NCBI GenBank assembly: GCA_965204565.1
Contig: CBDBEU010000003.1
Location: forward strand, 496,001 to 560,000
DNA: 64,000 nucleotides
From: CBDBEU01 sp965204565
GTDB taxonomy: Bacteria; Pseudomonadota; Alphaproteobacteria; Rhizobiales; TMED25
Direction: 5' to 3'
Every line of letters begins with the position of its first letter. Within the stretch, counting starts at the first letter, position 1. Position numbers and translations under genes: made by a program. This document shows, in pieces, positions 54,758-63,710 of this stretch. The notes beneath the pieces are model-generated. The model ran no database searches and was not told where the DNA came from. It saw nothing but the letters and a program-made list of their open reading frames with translations.

Positions 54758-55149
54758 ATCGCCCGGCTCACCCCGTGGTCGCTCGCGATACCGGCATCGG
54801 TAAGCCGCCGCAGAGCTTTTGCCAGTGCTCGGCGGTTCGGATAGAGCAACGCCACGTGATAAAGTTCGGTGGTTCCCTTCGCCGGTGGCACGCCATTCTT
54901 GCTCTCCCGGCTATTGAGGCCGGGATGATGGTGATACCCGCCAGCGGAAATGAATGCGGCTTCGTCCCCATAATGCTGCATCAATTTGAGACCCAGGACG
55001 CCGCAATAAAAGACGCCGCAATAAAAGACGCCGCAATAAAATTCGAGCGAGCGGTCGAGATCGGCGACCTTCAGATGCGCATGACCGATCCGCACCTGCG
55101 GATCGATGGCATCAAGGCACGGCGAGGACATCGCTTCGGTGGATGTCAT
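54757..55149 (-). pseudogene. VOC-family protein relic with expanded 15-bp repeat
   Basis: From ATG 55149 (GGAG nine bases upstream) the frame gives VRIGHAHLKVADLDRSLEFY, then FYCGV three times, GLKLMQHYGDEAAFISAGGY HHH, GTTELYHVALLYPNRRALAK and SDHGVSRAI. This is the first ~125 residues of a catechol-dioxygenase-like VOC protein, lacking the final metal-binding RDPDGNxxELY strand. It runs into the IS1380 relic. Retained start signals suggest relatively late truncation. Confidence 0.75.
54997..55041. repeat. 15-bp perfect tandem triplication
   Basis: GACGCCGCAATAAAA occurs three times head to tail. On the minus strand it encodes FYCGV three times in the VOC gene, where relatives have it once. 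In-frame and perfectly identical. Confidence 0.94.
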
Positions 55150-55389
55150 TGGTGCAATCTCCGGTGGCTGGGGCACAGGATTCGGGTCGTCACCGGGAAC
55201 GGACATGGCCACTCAATTGAACATCCGGCCAGCCTTGTTGACCAGCCTTCTTGAATCGATGTTTCGGAATCAATTTCAGACAAATCTACCAAAGCAGTCG
55301 ACGGGCGAAATTCGATCCTATAGAAATTGCACCCGGGGAATCTAAAAAAACAATGATCTTGTTCACGATCGATCCAAAGGGAGGATTGA

Positions 55390-56385
55390 ATGATCCAATT
55401 ACGCAAAATGCTGGTTACTGCTTTCGCAGGCCTTGCCGCAGCGGGCTTTATGCTGCCCGGTTCGGCGGCAGCCCAATGTGAGAATTTCCCGAGCGATGCC
55501 GTTGTTATCCAGGTGCCGTTTGCACCCGGTGGCGGCGCTGACCGCACGTTCCGGCTGTTCGCGCCTTATCTGTCCGAAGAGCTTGGCGTTCCTGTTCAGG
55601 TCACCAACGTCGCTGGCGGCGGCGGCTGGGTTTCCTGGGGCCAGGTCACCGGTGAGTGGACCGATGAAAATGACGATCACAAGCTCGCGGTCGTGAACCT
55701 GCCGCACATCTTCTCGATGCTGAACCCGTCAATGCAGCGCACCGAGACGCTGGAATCGTTCAACTTTCTCGCCTGGCACTCCTATGACCCGGGCCTGTGG
55801 CTGGTGCGTTGGGACGAAGATCGTTTCACGACGCTGGAAGAGTTCATCGAATATGCCAGGGAAAACCCGGTCGTGGTCGCGCCTGGTAACCACGGCGGCG
55901 ATGACCATGTTGGCCTGGCATTCGCACTCAAGGCCATTCCCGAACTGCAGATGGAGTACGTGTTCGGCGACGGCGGTGACAACGAGAAGATCCAGTTCCT
56001 GCTGAGCAACACTGCCGACATGGTTGCCGGCAATGTTGGCTACTATGTGAACGGCATCATGGAGCGCAAGATGCGGCCGATCGCCGTTCTCCATGACGAG
56101 CCGTGGATCATGCTGCCAAGCGTACCGACGTTCCAGGAAATCACCGGCTCCAAGAACATCACCTATGCTGGCCGCACCATCGCGACCGCCAATGGTCTGG
56201 CCGAATGCAAGCGCGAGATCTATCTTGAGGCAATTGATAAGGCGATGAGCAACGCAGAATACGTCGCCAAGGAATCAGCGAACCGCAACTTCCTTCTGTT
56301 CAAGAAGGGTGATGAGATGTGGGATCTGCTCCGCGCCGGGCAGAACGTTGCCCAGGAAGCGGCCTACTGGGAAGAGACTCAGTAA
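55390..56385 (+). CDS. Tripartite tricarboxylate transporter solute-binding protein (TctC/Bug family)
   Basis: 331 residues. Signal peptide MLVTAFAGLAAAGFMLPGSA cut near AAA-Q. The mature protein has VIQVPFAPGGGADRTFRLFA, VTNVAGGGGWVSW and VVVAPGNHGGDDHVGLAFAL, the two loops that bind a carboxylate ligand in Bug proteins. GGGAGG precedes the ATG. First gene of a complete TTT operon with tctB-like and tctA-like genes; ligand not predictable. Confidence 0.92.
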   Translation: MIQLRKMLVTAFAGLAAAGFMLPGSAAAQCENFPSDAVVIQVPFAPGGGADRTFRLFAPYLSEELGVPVQVTNVAGGGGWVSWGQVTGEWTDENDDHKLAVVNLPHIFSMLNPSMQRTETLESFNFLAWHSYDPGLWLVRWDEDRFTTLEEFIEYARENPVVVAPGNHGGDDHVGLAFALKAIPELQMEYVFGDGGDNEKIQFLLSNTADMVAGNVGYYVNGIMERKMRPIAVLHDEPWIMLPSVPTFQEITGSKNITYAGRTIATANGLAECKREIYLEAIDKAMSNAEYVAKESANRNFLLFKKGDEMWDLLRAGQNVAQEAAYWEETQ

Positions 56386-56425
56386 TCGGCTTGCTTCGAA
56401 TGCCGCTTTGTTGAACCCTTGTGGA

Positions 56426-56449
56426 CCCTGCCGGCGAATGCCGGCAGGG
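56426..56449 (+). terminator. Hairpin between tctC-like and tctB-like genes
   Basis: CCCTGCCGGC-GAAT-GCCGGCAGGG is a perfect 10-bp stem with a 4-base loop, 40 bases after the solute-binding protein stop. No T-run follows. Such intercistronic stems usually stabilise or partly terminate the upstream message so that the binding protein is made in excess. Confidence 0.6.
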
Positions 56450-56540
56450 GTCTGACCGGGCCCATCCGCTACGTTCGATTCCCGATCGTGCACCAACCCG
56501 AAAACATGTCCTTTGAGGACATCGAGCTGAGGGGGCATTG

Positions 56541-56993
56541 ATGACCAAGCTCTTGGGAGAGCGCCTGCTTGCCGCAGCGATGATCGCCATCTCGGTCTAT
56601 GTGGTGATCGAGGCGATGGGCATGCCGCAACGGTCCGGCACCTTCCCGATCTTCACCGCCTTGGGGATTATCGCCCTGGCGATCGGTATGATTGGGCGCA
56701 CCTTTTTTGTCAGTGAACGCAGGCTTGAGGGCAGGCTCACACTTGATTTGTCCTATGAGAGCCTCAAACCCTACTATGTGATGGCCATCAGCATCGCTTA
56801 TTCTTTTTCTGTTTTCAGCATCGGGTTTTACGTCTCCTCGTTCATCTTCTACTTCATCGTCACCTATATGACGGGCTTGCGCGACCACAAGGTCATCCTG
56901 TTTGTCGCCGCCGCGCTGTTCCCTCTCACCTATCTGTTCTTCACCGTCGGGCTCGGCGCAAAGATGCCGCCTGGTCACATCGGTCTGTTTTAA
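56541..56993 (+). CDS. TctB-family small membrane subunit (TTT transporter)
   Basis: 150 residues with four predicted membrane helices (AAAMIAISVYVVIEAMGM, FPIFTALGIIALAIGMIG, IAYSFSVFSIGFYVSSFIFY, VAAALFPLTYLFFTVGLG). ATG 56541 follows GAGGGGG; an in-frame TTG lies just before. It pairs with the large TctA-like permease 52 bases downstream. Confidence 0.88.
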   Translation: MTKLLGERLLAAAMIAISVYVVIEAMGMPQRSGTFPIFTALGIIALAIGMIGRTFFVSERRLEGRLTLDLSYESLKPYYVMAISIAYSFSVFSIGFYVSSFIFYFIVTYMTGLRDHKVILFVAAALFPLTYLFFTVGLGAKMPPGHIGLF

Positions 56994-57045
56994 CCCCGCG
57001 CCGAGGCAACCCGTGCTCATGAGTCGGCCTGGAAAGTTCTGAACC

Positions 57046-58560
57046 ATGGAATCACTTGAATATCTGTCCGTAGTGATCTCCCTCGGCAATATTGGGGCCA
57101 TGCTGCTCGGCATCATTGTCGGTCTCATCGTCGGTGCCATTCCCGGGCTTGGACCGCCAATGGCCATCGCCCTCATGATCCCGATCTCGTTCACCTGGCC
57201 GCCAGAGACAGCTCTTATCATGATGGTCGCCACCTATGCGGCGGGCATCTATGGCGGCTCATTCACCGCCATTCTCATCAGGGCTCCTGGAACGTCGGCG
57301 TCTGCCGCCTCGTCCATGGAAGGCTTCGAGATGACCAGGCGCGGCAAGGCGATCGAGGCGATCCGCATGTCGACCTTCGCCTCGGTCATGGGCGGGCTGA
57401 TCAGCGGTTTCTGCCTGCTCTTGCTTGCGCCCCCGCTGGCGCGCGTTTCGCTCTATTTCGGGCCGGCCGAGTATTTTCTCGTTGCGATCTTGGGTCTGAC
57501 CGCGATCGCTGCGGTATCCTTCGGCTCCCTCCTGCGCGGCCTCATCGCCGGTATGTTTGGCCTGTTCGTATCGACCATCGGCGTCGATGCGTTAACGGCG
57601 TTTCCCCGCTTTTCCTACGGCGCAACCGGCCTGCTGTCTGGCATTGGCATATTACCGGCGGTCATCGGCCTGTTTGCGTTTGCCCAAGCCCTGACACTGT
57701 GTGAAGGCTCGCCGCGATCCAATATTTCCGGTGTTTCCAAGCTGAGTTGGGTGATCTGGCCAAAGCTGAGCGAGATCCTGCACTGCAAGTGGTCGCTGGT
57801 GCGCGGCTGGGTCACTGGCCTCGTCATGGGCATCGTGCCCGCCGCCGGTGGCAGCGTTGCTCAATGGATCGCCTATTCCTGGGAAATTCAGCGCGGCAAG
57901 CCGGGGGACAAATTCAGCGAGGGCGAGATCAAGGGCCTTGCCGCTACTGAAGCGTCGAACAATGGTGTCACCGGAACGTCGTTGGTGCCGATGTTCGTTC
58001 TGGGAATTCCGGGCGGCATTTCGGCGGCCGTCATCATGGGCGCGCTGATGATCCACGGGCTCCAGCCCGGTGACCGACTGTTCACCCACAAGCCGCAAGT
58101 CATCTACACGGTGATGTGGGGCTTCATCGTCGCCAATGCGCTCATGGGCGTATTGGCGGCGGTCCTTGCCCGCACCATGGCCTACATCACGCTGGTGCCG
58201 CGAGGATTGCTCGCACCGATCATCATGATCTTCTGCATCACCGGAACATTCACCGCCAGCGGCAATCCTTGGGATGTCTGGATCATGGTGGTGTTCGGCT
58301 TTATCGGCTATTTGGCGCAAAGGTACAATTTCGCGCCGGCCGGTATCCTGCTTGGCGTCATCCTCGGCCCGATCGCCGAACAGGGGCTGCGCAATACACT
58401 GGTGATTGCCCGGGGCGATCCGATCAGCTTCCTCGCCGGCCGTCCGGTCTCGCTGCTGATCATCGCCATGATCGCTGCCGCCATCTACTTCGCTCTGAAA
58501 CCGAAGGCTTGGGAAAAGGCGGAGGAACATGACGAAGTTCGGGAAGTCAAAGACGACTAG
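57046..58560 (+). CDS. TctA-family large permease (TTT transporter)
   Basis: 504 residues, about 11-12 membrane helices. Family signatures: GLIVGAIPGLGPPMAIALMI, YGGSFTAILIRAPGTSASAA, and the internal repeat GLVMGIVPAAGGSVAQWIAY and EASNNGVTGTSLVPMFVLGI PGG. Complete and undamaged, so this operon is live although IS relics flank it on both sides. Confidence 0.94.
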   Translation: MESLEYLSVVISLGNIGAMLLGIIVGLIVGAIPGLGPPMAIALMIPISFTWPPETALIMMVATYAAGIYGGSFTAILIRAPGTSASAASSMEGFEMTRRGKAIEAIRMSTFASVMGGLISGFCLLLLAPPLARVSLYFGPAEYFLVAILGLTAIAAVSFGSLLRGLIAGMFGLFVSTIGVDALTAFPRFSYGATGLLSGIGILPAVIGLFAFAQALTLCEGSPRSNISGVSKLSWVIWPKLSEILHCKWSLVRGWVTGLVMGIVPAAGGSVAQWIAYSWEIQRGKPGDKFSEGEIKGLAATEASNNGVTGTSLVPMFVLGIPGGISAAVIMGALMIHGLQPGDRLFTHKPQVIYTVMWGFIVANALMGVLAAVLARTMAYITLVPRGLLAPIIMIFCITGTFTASGNPWDVWIMVVFGFIGYLAQRYNFAPAGILLGVILGPIAEQGLRNTLVIARGDPISFLAGRPVSLLIIAMIAAAIYFALKPKAWEKAEEHDEVREVKDD

Positions 58561-58589
58561 GTTGTCGTGGACCAAGCTTGACATGAGAT

Positions 58590-59313
58590 TCACATTGGAG
58601 CGCGGTCGCGGGTGCCGTCCTGAACAGGACAACCGCCTGTATTTCGAAGGCATGATGTGGATCACGCGAACCGGAGCGCAGTGGCGGGCCTCTGCCGGAT
58701 GACTATGGCAAGTGAAACAGCATTTTCCGACGCTACCGAAGATGGGTCACGACCGGCGTGTTCGATGCGATGCTCGAGACGCTGGCCGAACTGGCGGAAC
58801 GCGATGCCACCGCCGACATGATCGATAGCACGGTGGTCCGGGCACATCATTGTGCCGTCGGCATAAAAAGGGGGCTCAGCAAACAGAGGGGCCTGGCCGG
58901 TCGCGCGGCGGCTTTACGACCGGGCTCCACGCAAGGTGCGATGCCAGAGGCCTCTCCCGCCCGGCTTCGTGCTGACACCCGGCAAGCGCACGATGTGCAG
59001 GGCTTTGCACCGCTGTTCCGCATGATGACCGACTGCATTGAGGCGTTCCTCGCAGATCGCGGCTATGATGCCGATGCTATCCGCCAGGAAATCGCCGCCG
59101 CAGGCGTCGAAGCGGTGATCCCTGCAAAGAGCAATCGTCTTGACCCATCACGCACGACCGGGCCAAAGACAAATGGCGCAATCTCGTCGAGCGGTTGTTC
59201 AACAAACTCAAGAACTGGCGCAGTGTCGCCACCCGCTACGACAAAACCAAAGAGTCCTACCCTGGCTTCGTTGCCATCGCATCAATCAAACTCTGGATAC
59301 CCCTTGAAACCTA
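58590..59313 (+). pseudogene. Decayed IS5-family transposase (IS427-like)
   Basis: Pieces in several frames reconstruct one transposase: RPEQDNRLYFEGMMWITRTG, NSIFRRYRRW, VFDAMLETLAELAERDATAD, MIDSTVVRAHHCAVGIKRGL, FAPLFRMMTDCIEAFLADRG, YDADAIRQEIAAAGVEAVIP and, at the end, AIASIKLWIPLET before TAA at 59313. Several frameshifts and a small internal deletion near 58685. It abuts the Abi-like fragment directly. Confidence 0.82.
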
Positions 59314-59331
59314 AGGGACTTTTCTGAGGAT

Positions 59332-59757
59332 ACGACACTTCCGAAGCTGCGAGCGTCTATTGCTGAAGATCTTATCGCAGAAAAGCCGGATGTTGCGCTG
59401 GACCGCGTGCACACCTACTGCGTCAAGCGCTTTCGCCATCTGCTCGTGGTGCGTGGCAAAGAGTATGATACTAAGGCGCCTCTCAATGCTCTCTTTGGTG
59501 CCTATGGCAAATTTTTTCGTGACGAGGGAGCTGTCAGTGAATTCGCGCTTCCAACGCTCAGAGCGCAGCACAGGCTTTTCGAGGACCTGAACCAAGCACG
59601 CAACAAGCGATCATTCGCGCATGACAATGCGCTGCTGGAGACCTCGGAAGTGCAATACGTCATTGAGTCAGTTCTGGCTTCTCTCGCATTCATCGAGCGC
59701 ATCGAAGAGAAGCGTGCTGAGCCTAAGTCAGTCGACTTCGATGACATTCCGTTTTGA
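59332..59757 (+). pseudogene. C-terminal fragment of an abortive-infection-like protein
   Basis: Open frame with LPKLRASIAEDLIAEKPDVA, HTYCVKRFRHLLVVRGKEYD and LNQARNKRSFAHDNALLETS. The RNxxxxHDN segment with surrounding helices matches the Abi_C pattern of abortive-infection family proteins. There is no plausible start: the frame lacks ATG and enters the IS5 relic 19 bases upstream. A GTG at 59407 could start a 116-residue product without RBS. Likely truncated by the IS. Confidence 0.6.
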
Positions 59758-59854
59758 TGGCCGAAACGGTGTTACCATTTGTTGCCATTTTCGCAGACGC
59801 CAAGAGGCACTATTCGGCGCCTGTCGTATAATGTATTGATTTTTATGAAGTAAT

Positions 59855-59931
59855 TGGCGCGCCGGGAAGGATTCGAACCCCCGACCCCCAGATTCGTAGT
59901 CTGGTGCTCTATCCAGCTGAGCTACCGGCGC
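59855..59931 (-). tRNA. tRNA-Arg (anticodon ACG), CCA encoded
   Basis: Read on the minus strand the 77-nt cloverleaf folds fully: acceptor GCGCCGG/CCGGCGC, D-arm GCTC..GAGC, anticodon stem CCAGA/TCTGG with loop CTACGAA, T-arm GGGGG-TTCGAAT-CCTTC, discriminator G and genomic CCA. Anticodon ACG would be edited to inosine to read CGU/CGC/CGA. Confidence 0.96.
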
Positions 59932-60046
59932 CAAGTGCGGCGCCGCCAATTTGGCGGCACATCACTATGCTCTCACATAATGGCTGACGCGCGCGCTGTC
60001 GAGTTCCAACTGGGCGTCAATTCGTCTTAGCGTGAATGGAATGGCC

Positions 60047-60898
60047 TCACGCCTCGTTGTCGACCGGGTTTGACAGCACGCCGATGCCTGAAACTTCGAC
60101 CTCGACGATATCACCTTTTTTAAGGAATACCGGCGGCTCGCGGAAACAGCCAACGCCGTCGGGCGTGCCGGTGATGATCACATCGCCCGGATCGAGCGGG
60201 CAGATCTGGGTGATGTATTCAATCAACTCGGGCACCTTGAAAAGGAGATCGGAGACCTCGGTGCGCTGCACCACCTCACCATTGAGGCGCGTGGTGAGTT
60301 CCATGTCGTCGGGTGCGGGCGCCTCATCGGGGGTGACGATCCACGGGCCGAAACTGCCCGAATGCCAGAAGGTCTTGCCGGAGACGAACTGGATGGTGTG
60401 GCGCTGATAGTCGCGCACCGAGCCTTCATTATAGCAGGAATAGCCGGCGACAACGTCAAACGCATCGGCCACCTTGATATGTCGGCAATGCGCGCCGATG
60501 ACCACCGCCATTTCGCCTTCATAGTCGAGCTTGTCGGAGACCTTGGGCACTATTATCGCTTCGTTATGGCCGACCATGGAATCGGCATAGCGGGTGAACA
60601 GCATCGGATATGGTGGAATGTCGCGCCCGGATTCGACGATGTGCTTGCGGTAGTTGAGGCCAAGGCCGAGCATCTTGCCCGGCTCGGGGATCGGCGGTTT
60701 CAAGGTGAGATCGGCCAGCGCCAGATCGCCCTCCGCGCCGGCAATACTGGCGGCGGTGCGTTCGACTTCGCCGCTCCCCAGAAAAGCGGCAAGCGTTGGA
60801 TAGATGTTCCCACGCGTGCGACCGAGATCGACGACACGCTCACCGCTCACGGCGCCATAGCTCGCCCGTCCCCCAGCTTCGAAGCTCACCAGTTTCAT
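60047..60898 (-). CDS. Fumarylacetoacetate hydrolase-family protein
   Basis: 283 residues starting MKLVSFEAGGRASYGAVSGE. FAH-fold metal/active-site segments: GLGLNYRKHIVESG, LDYEGEMAVVIG, and YSCYNEGSVRDYQR, GPWIVTPDE, GDVIITGTPDGVG. Such enzymes hydrolyse or decarboxylate acylpyruvate-type compounds in aromatic catabolism. Start at 60898; an upstream ATG (60943) lacks conservation. A 17-base palindrome (59942-59958) lies between its end and the tRNA gene. Confidence 0.88.
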   Translation of the reverse strand: MKLVSFEAGGRASYGAVSGERVVDLGRTRGNIYPTLAAFLGSGEVERTAASIAGAEGDLALADLTLKPPIPEPGKMLGLGLNYRKHIVESGRDIPPYPMLFTRYADSMVGHNEAIIVPKVSDKLDYEGEMAVVIGAHCRHIKVADAFDVVAGYSCYNEGSVRDYQRHTIQFVSGKTFWHSGSFGPWIVTPDEAPAPDDMELTTRLNGEVVQRTEVSDLLFKVPELIEYITQICPLDPGDVIITGTPDGVGCFREPPVFLKKGDIVEVEVSGIGVLSNPVDNEA

Positions 60899-60992
60899 GT
60901 TGTTCGTTCCCCCGGTTTGGTTGCTTGAGGTGTCATAGAGCATTTGCGCGCGCGGATGAAACCGGCGGCCAAATTTCCCTCAGGAGAGATGC

Positions 60993-61799
60993 TCAGGTAG
61001 CGTCCCATAATTGCTTGACCTTGGCGAATGCTTGCCTGCCGTGGCGTATGCGCTCGGCCGATGTCTTGTCGCCCCATTTGGTGATCGCGGCGTCAAAGGC
61101 AGGCCGCGCAGGGATGCGCTCATGCCATGCACACAGATGCTGATGGCCGGCCCACAGGGGCGCCATCTGGAACGAGCCAAGACGGCCGAGATAGACAACA
61201 AGGGCAATATCGGCCAGCGAATAGGTCTCACCGGCAAGCCAGGGCGTGCGCGCCAGCGTTGCATCCATTTCGGCATAGAGCTGCTTGAAAGCATAAAGCG
61301 CACCCGGCAGCAGCGGCGAGTCGAGGCCCTGTTCGATGTTCATGCGGTCATTGTCGCGGCGCACGGTGTCGCGCATCTTGGCGTAGTACTCGGCGAGCTC
61401 TTCCGGCGGCCTTGCAAGATAGGTGTGGCGCATGACGACGCACACGCCGATCACGCGGCTTGCGACATGAATGCCGTCATCGATGCGGCGCATCCATTGG
61501 CGCATCACCGCGCGGCCATGGGGGTCTGCCGGGCGCAAGGCCGGCTCGGGAAAGGCATCTTCCAGATATTCGAGGATCACCAGCGATTCCGCCACCGCCT
61601 TTCCATCATCGACGATTGCCGGCACCAGGCCCTTTGGATTCAACTCATGATAGTTGGCCGGAAGCGCGCCGGCATCGCCTCTGGCGGTGTCGACCACCAC
61701 GCTTTCATAGGAAAGTCCCTTTTCCTCCAGCGCCAGGCGCACGCGCTGGCAGGCGGTGGAGCGGTCATAATGGTAAAGCGTCAGCACGTGTGGCCTCAC
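60993..61799 (-). CDS. Glutathione S-transferase-family protein
   Basis: 268 residues. Thioredoxin-fold N-terminus LTLYHYDRSTACQRVRLALE with catalytic-region Ser/Cys in STACQ, ELNPKGLVPAIVDDG (cis-Pro) and ESLVILEYLEDAFP (GSH-binding). The helical C-terminal domain has WLAGETYSLADIALVVYLGR. Upstream of the FAH-family gene on the same strand, as in maleylpyruvate-type pathways, so an isomerase role is possible but unproven. Confidence 0.87.
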   Translation of the reverse strand: MRPHVLTLYHYDRSTACQRVRLALEEKGLSYESVVVDTARGDAGALPANYHELNPKGLVPAIVDDGKAVAESLVILEYLEDAFPEPALRPADPHGRAVMRQWMRRIDDGIHVASRVIGVCVVMRHTYLARPPEELAEYYAKMRDTVRRDNDRMNIEQGLDSPLLPGALYAFKQLYAEMDATLARTPWLAGETYSLADIALVVYLGRLGSFQMAPLWAGHQHLCAWHERIPARPAFDAAITKWGDKTSAERIRHGRQAFAKVKQLWDAT

Positions 61800-61876
61800 T
61801 GCTAGGTCTGGGTTTTATCAATCGCGCAATGGCGAGGATGGTCAGGCCGGCGATTAATCGGGAATTTGAGAGAGAA

Positions 61877-62442
61877 ATGCAAATGGGGCGTGAAATCCAG
61901 CGGGTGGTGACCGGCCATAACAGTCAAGGCAAGGCGGTGGTGGTCTTAGACGCACCGGCGGGCAATATCCTTGAAAGCCCGTCGCGCCCTGGGGTGACGC
62001 TGACCAATCTGTGGACCAGCTATGAGACGCCGCGCGCTTTGATGCGCTACTTTCCGAGGCCAACACCGAATTCGTGATGTTTCCCAAGGGCGCCGGTACG
62101 GTGGTGCGTATTTCCGAATTCGAGCCGGAAGACCCGGATGCGCTGGGTGCGCTGGGTGCGCAGGATGGGGCTGCCCATTTCGCCGAACTGGGCGAGGGCA
62201 CCGCATCGCGGGGCGGCGGACCGCATCCGTTCATGCATCAGACCGAGACGCTCGATTATGCCATCCTGCTTGATGGACAAGTGACGCTGGTGCTCTATGA
62301 AAGCGAGGTGGAGCTTGCGGCGAACGATGTGGTGATCCAGCGCGGCACCAACCATGCATGGAGCAATCGCGGCACGGAAACCTGCCGCATTGCCTTCATC
62401 CTCATGGCCGGCGCGCGCGCGATGGACGGTGATTCGTCATAA
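61877..62442 (+). pseudogene. Cupin-domain gene with one frameshift
   Basis: N-terminal frame: REIQRVVTGHNSQGKAVVVL, DAPAGNI, GVTLTNLWTSYETP. After about 62032 the frame moves and continues DALLSEANTEFVMFPKGAGT, HPFMHQTETLDYAILLDGQV (metal His/Glu of the cupin), IQRGTNHAWSNRG and stop at 62442. Together they make a complete single-domain cupin of about 185 residues. One added base or two lost bases near CCGCGCGCTTTG explain the break. Recent mutation or sequencing error. Confidence 0.75.
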
Positions 62443-62500
62443 TATTTTTTTTATCGTCTTTTAATTATAATTAGAAATTTGATTAATTAAGGAATGCTGG
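62443..62500. other. AT-rich spacer
   Basis: Directly after the cupin stop, about 55 bases consist almost only of A and T (run of eight Ts, then AATTATAATTAGAAATTTG and similar). This contrasts with the GC-rich surroundings. It may hold the terminator U-tract of the cupin gene and UP-element-like promoter DNA for the YCII gene. No gene seen. Confidence 0.6.
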
Positions 62501-62565
62501 TCAATCCACGCCACTGAGGGCGAGGGGCGGGCGCAGTCGGAAGCTGTAGTCAGAAAGAGGGTCAC

Positions 62566-62880
62566 ATGCCGAAATTCATCTTTGCCTATCATGGTGGCAA
62601 GAAACCGGAAACGCCGGAACAGGGTGCGCAGTTCATGACCGCCTGGCGCACATGGTTGGACGGGCTTGGCGATGCGATTGTCGATCCGGGCAATCCGGTG
62701 GGAATGTCCAAGACGGTGACCGAGAGCGAAATTGAGGACAATGGTGGCTCAAATCCGCTGTCCGGTTACACGCTGGTCAATGCCGACGATATCGATGCCG
62801 CAGCGGCGATGGCCAAGGGCTGTCCGATCATAGATGGCGGCAGTATCGAAGTTGCCGAAGTGCTCGACATCAAGATGTGA
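62566..62880 (+). CDS. YCII-related domain protein
   Basis: 104 residues, MPKFIFAYHGGKKPETPEQG, then WLDGLGDAIVDPGNPVGMSK, GYTLVNADDIDAAAAMAKGC and a final strand IEVAEVLDIKM. Fits the ferredoxin-like YCII fold. AGAGGG precedes the ATG. Function unknown. The following 62881-63103 has no recognisable gene. Confidence 0.82.
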   Translation: MPKFIFAYHGGKKPETPEQGAQFMTAWRTWLDGLGDAIVDPGNPVGMSKTVTESEIEDNGGSNPLSGYTLVNADDIDAAAAMAKGCPIIDGGSIEVAEVLDIKM

Positions 62881-63103
62881 GCGCGCGTCTTTATGGAGGA
62901 TAGGCGATTTCTTCTCAGTGGGTGAGATGCGGTCAATCGGTCGGATGTAAACTGGCCGGTCAGATGTAAACCGGCGCGTATTTGCCGGAAGATGAACTGG
63001 CCGCGCTTTATGTGCGGCCAGTTCGCTTGTCCGGGCCAACATCCCGCCTTGGCGCGATCGCAATGGCTGCGTGTACAAGTCCACGTCCTAGGGTCTGGAC
63101 TCA

Positions 63104-63690
63104 TTATAGCCACGAGATGATGGCTGCGGCGAGCGCGATAGCTGCCATGACGTTTTTAATGTTGCGCTCGAAGCGCGTTGCGATGCGCCGCCGGTCCTTG
63201 AGGCGGCGGAACATGCGTTCGATGATATCTCGCTCCCTGTGGATGGCCTGATCGTGGTGATATCGGATCCTGCGGGTCTTTCGCGACGGTATGACGGGCC
63301 CGGTCCCGCGCCCTTCAAGCCGTTCGCGCAGTTCCCGGCCTTTGTCGGTGACAGGTTCGGCGGATGGCGGCATGGCCTCGATGCAGCGCTGTGCGACCTT
63401 GCAATCATGCACGTTTCCGGGCGTCGGGAGCAGGACGCAATTGACAAAAACATGGGGCGGCCCTTGTGGTCGCGGACGGCGTGGAGCCCGGTGTTGCGTC
63501 CGCCTTTGGTGCGGCCGATACCATGGGGGGCATGGGGGCCAGGGCCCCCTTTTCCGCCGCCGGCGCAGCGATGAACCTTGATGCGGGATGTCGATGAACA
63601 GCCGGTCAGGCGTATCCTCGGCGCCTGCCGAAGCGCTGAAGATACCTTCCCATATACCGCGCTCGTCCCGGAGTTAGTAAATTGTATCAA
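63104..63690 (-). pseudogene. Decayed IS5-family transposase (IS1031-like), 5' truncated
   Basis: Minus-strand pieces in different frames: IKVHRCAGGGKGGPGPHAPH, IGRTKGGRNTGLHAVRDHKG, HDCKVAQRCIEAMPPSAEPV, GTGPVIPSRKTRRIRYHHDQ, IERMFRRLKDRRRIATRFER and NIKNVMAAIALAAAIISWL ending at 63104. This is an IS5-group transposase lacking its N-terminal part, with several frame breaks. It belongs to a different subgroup from the relic at 58590. Confidence 0.82.
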
Positions 63691-63710
63691 AGTGAGATTT
63701 CATTAATCTT

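Noticed and set aside
53959..55254. 431-codon plus-strand ORF as a single gene
   Set aside because: Its first part is IS1380 transposase debris and its second part is antisense to the VOC relic.
59855..59931. tRNA-Arg as attachment site of an integrated element
   Set aside because: No integrase gene and no visible repeat of the tRNA 3' end elsewhere in the window.
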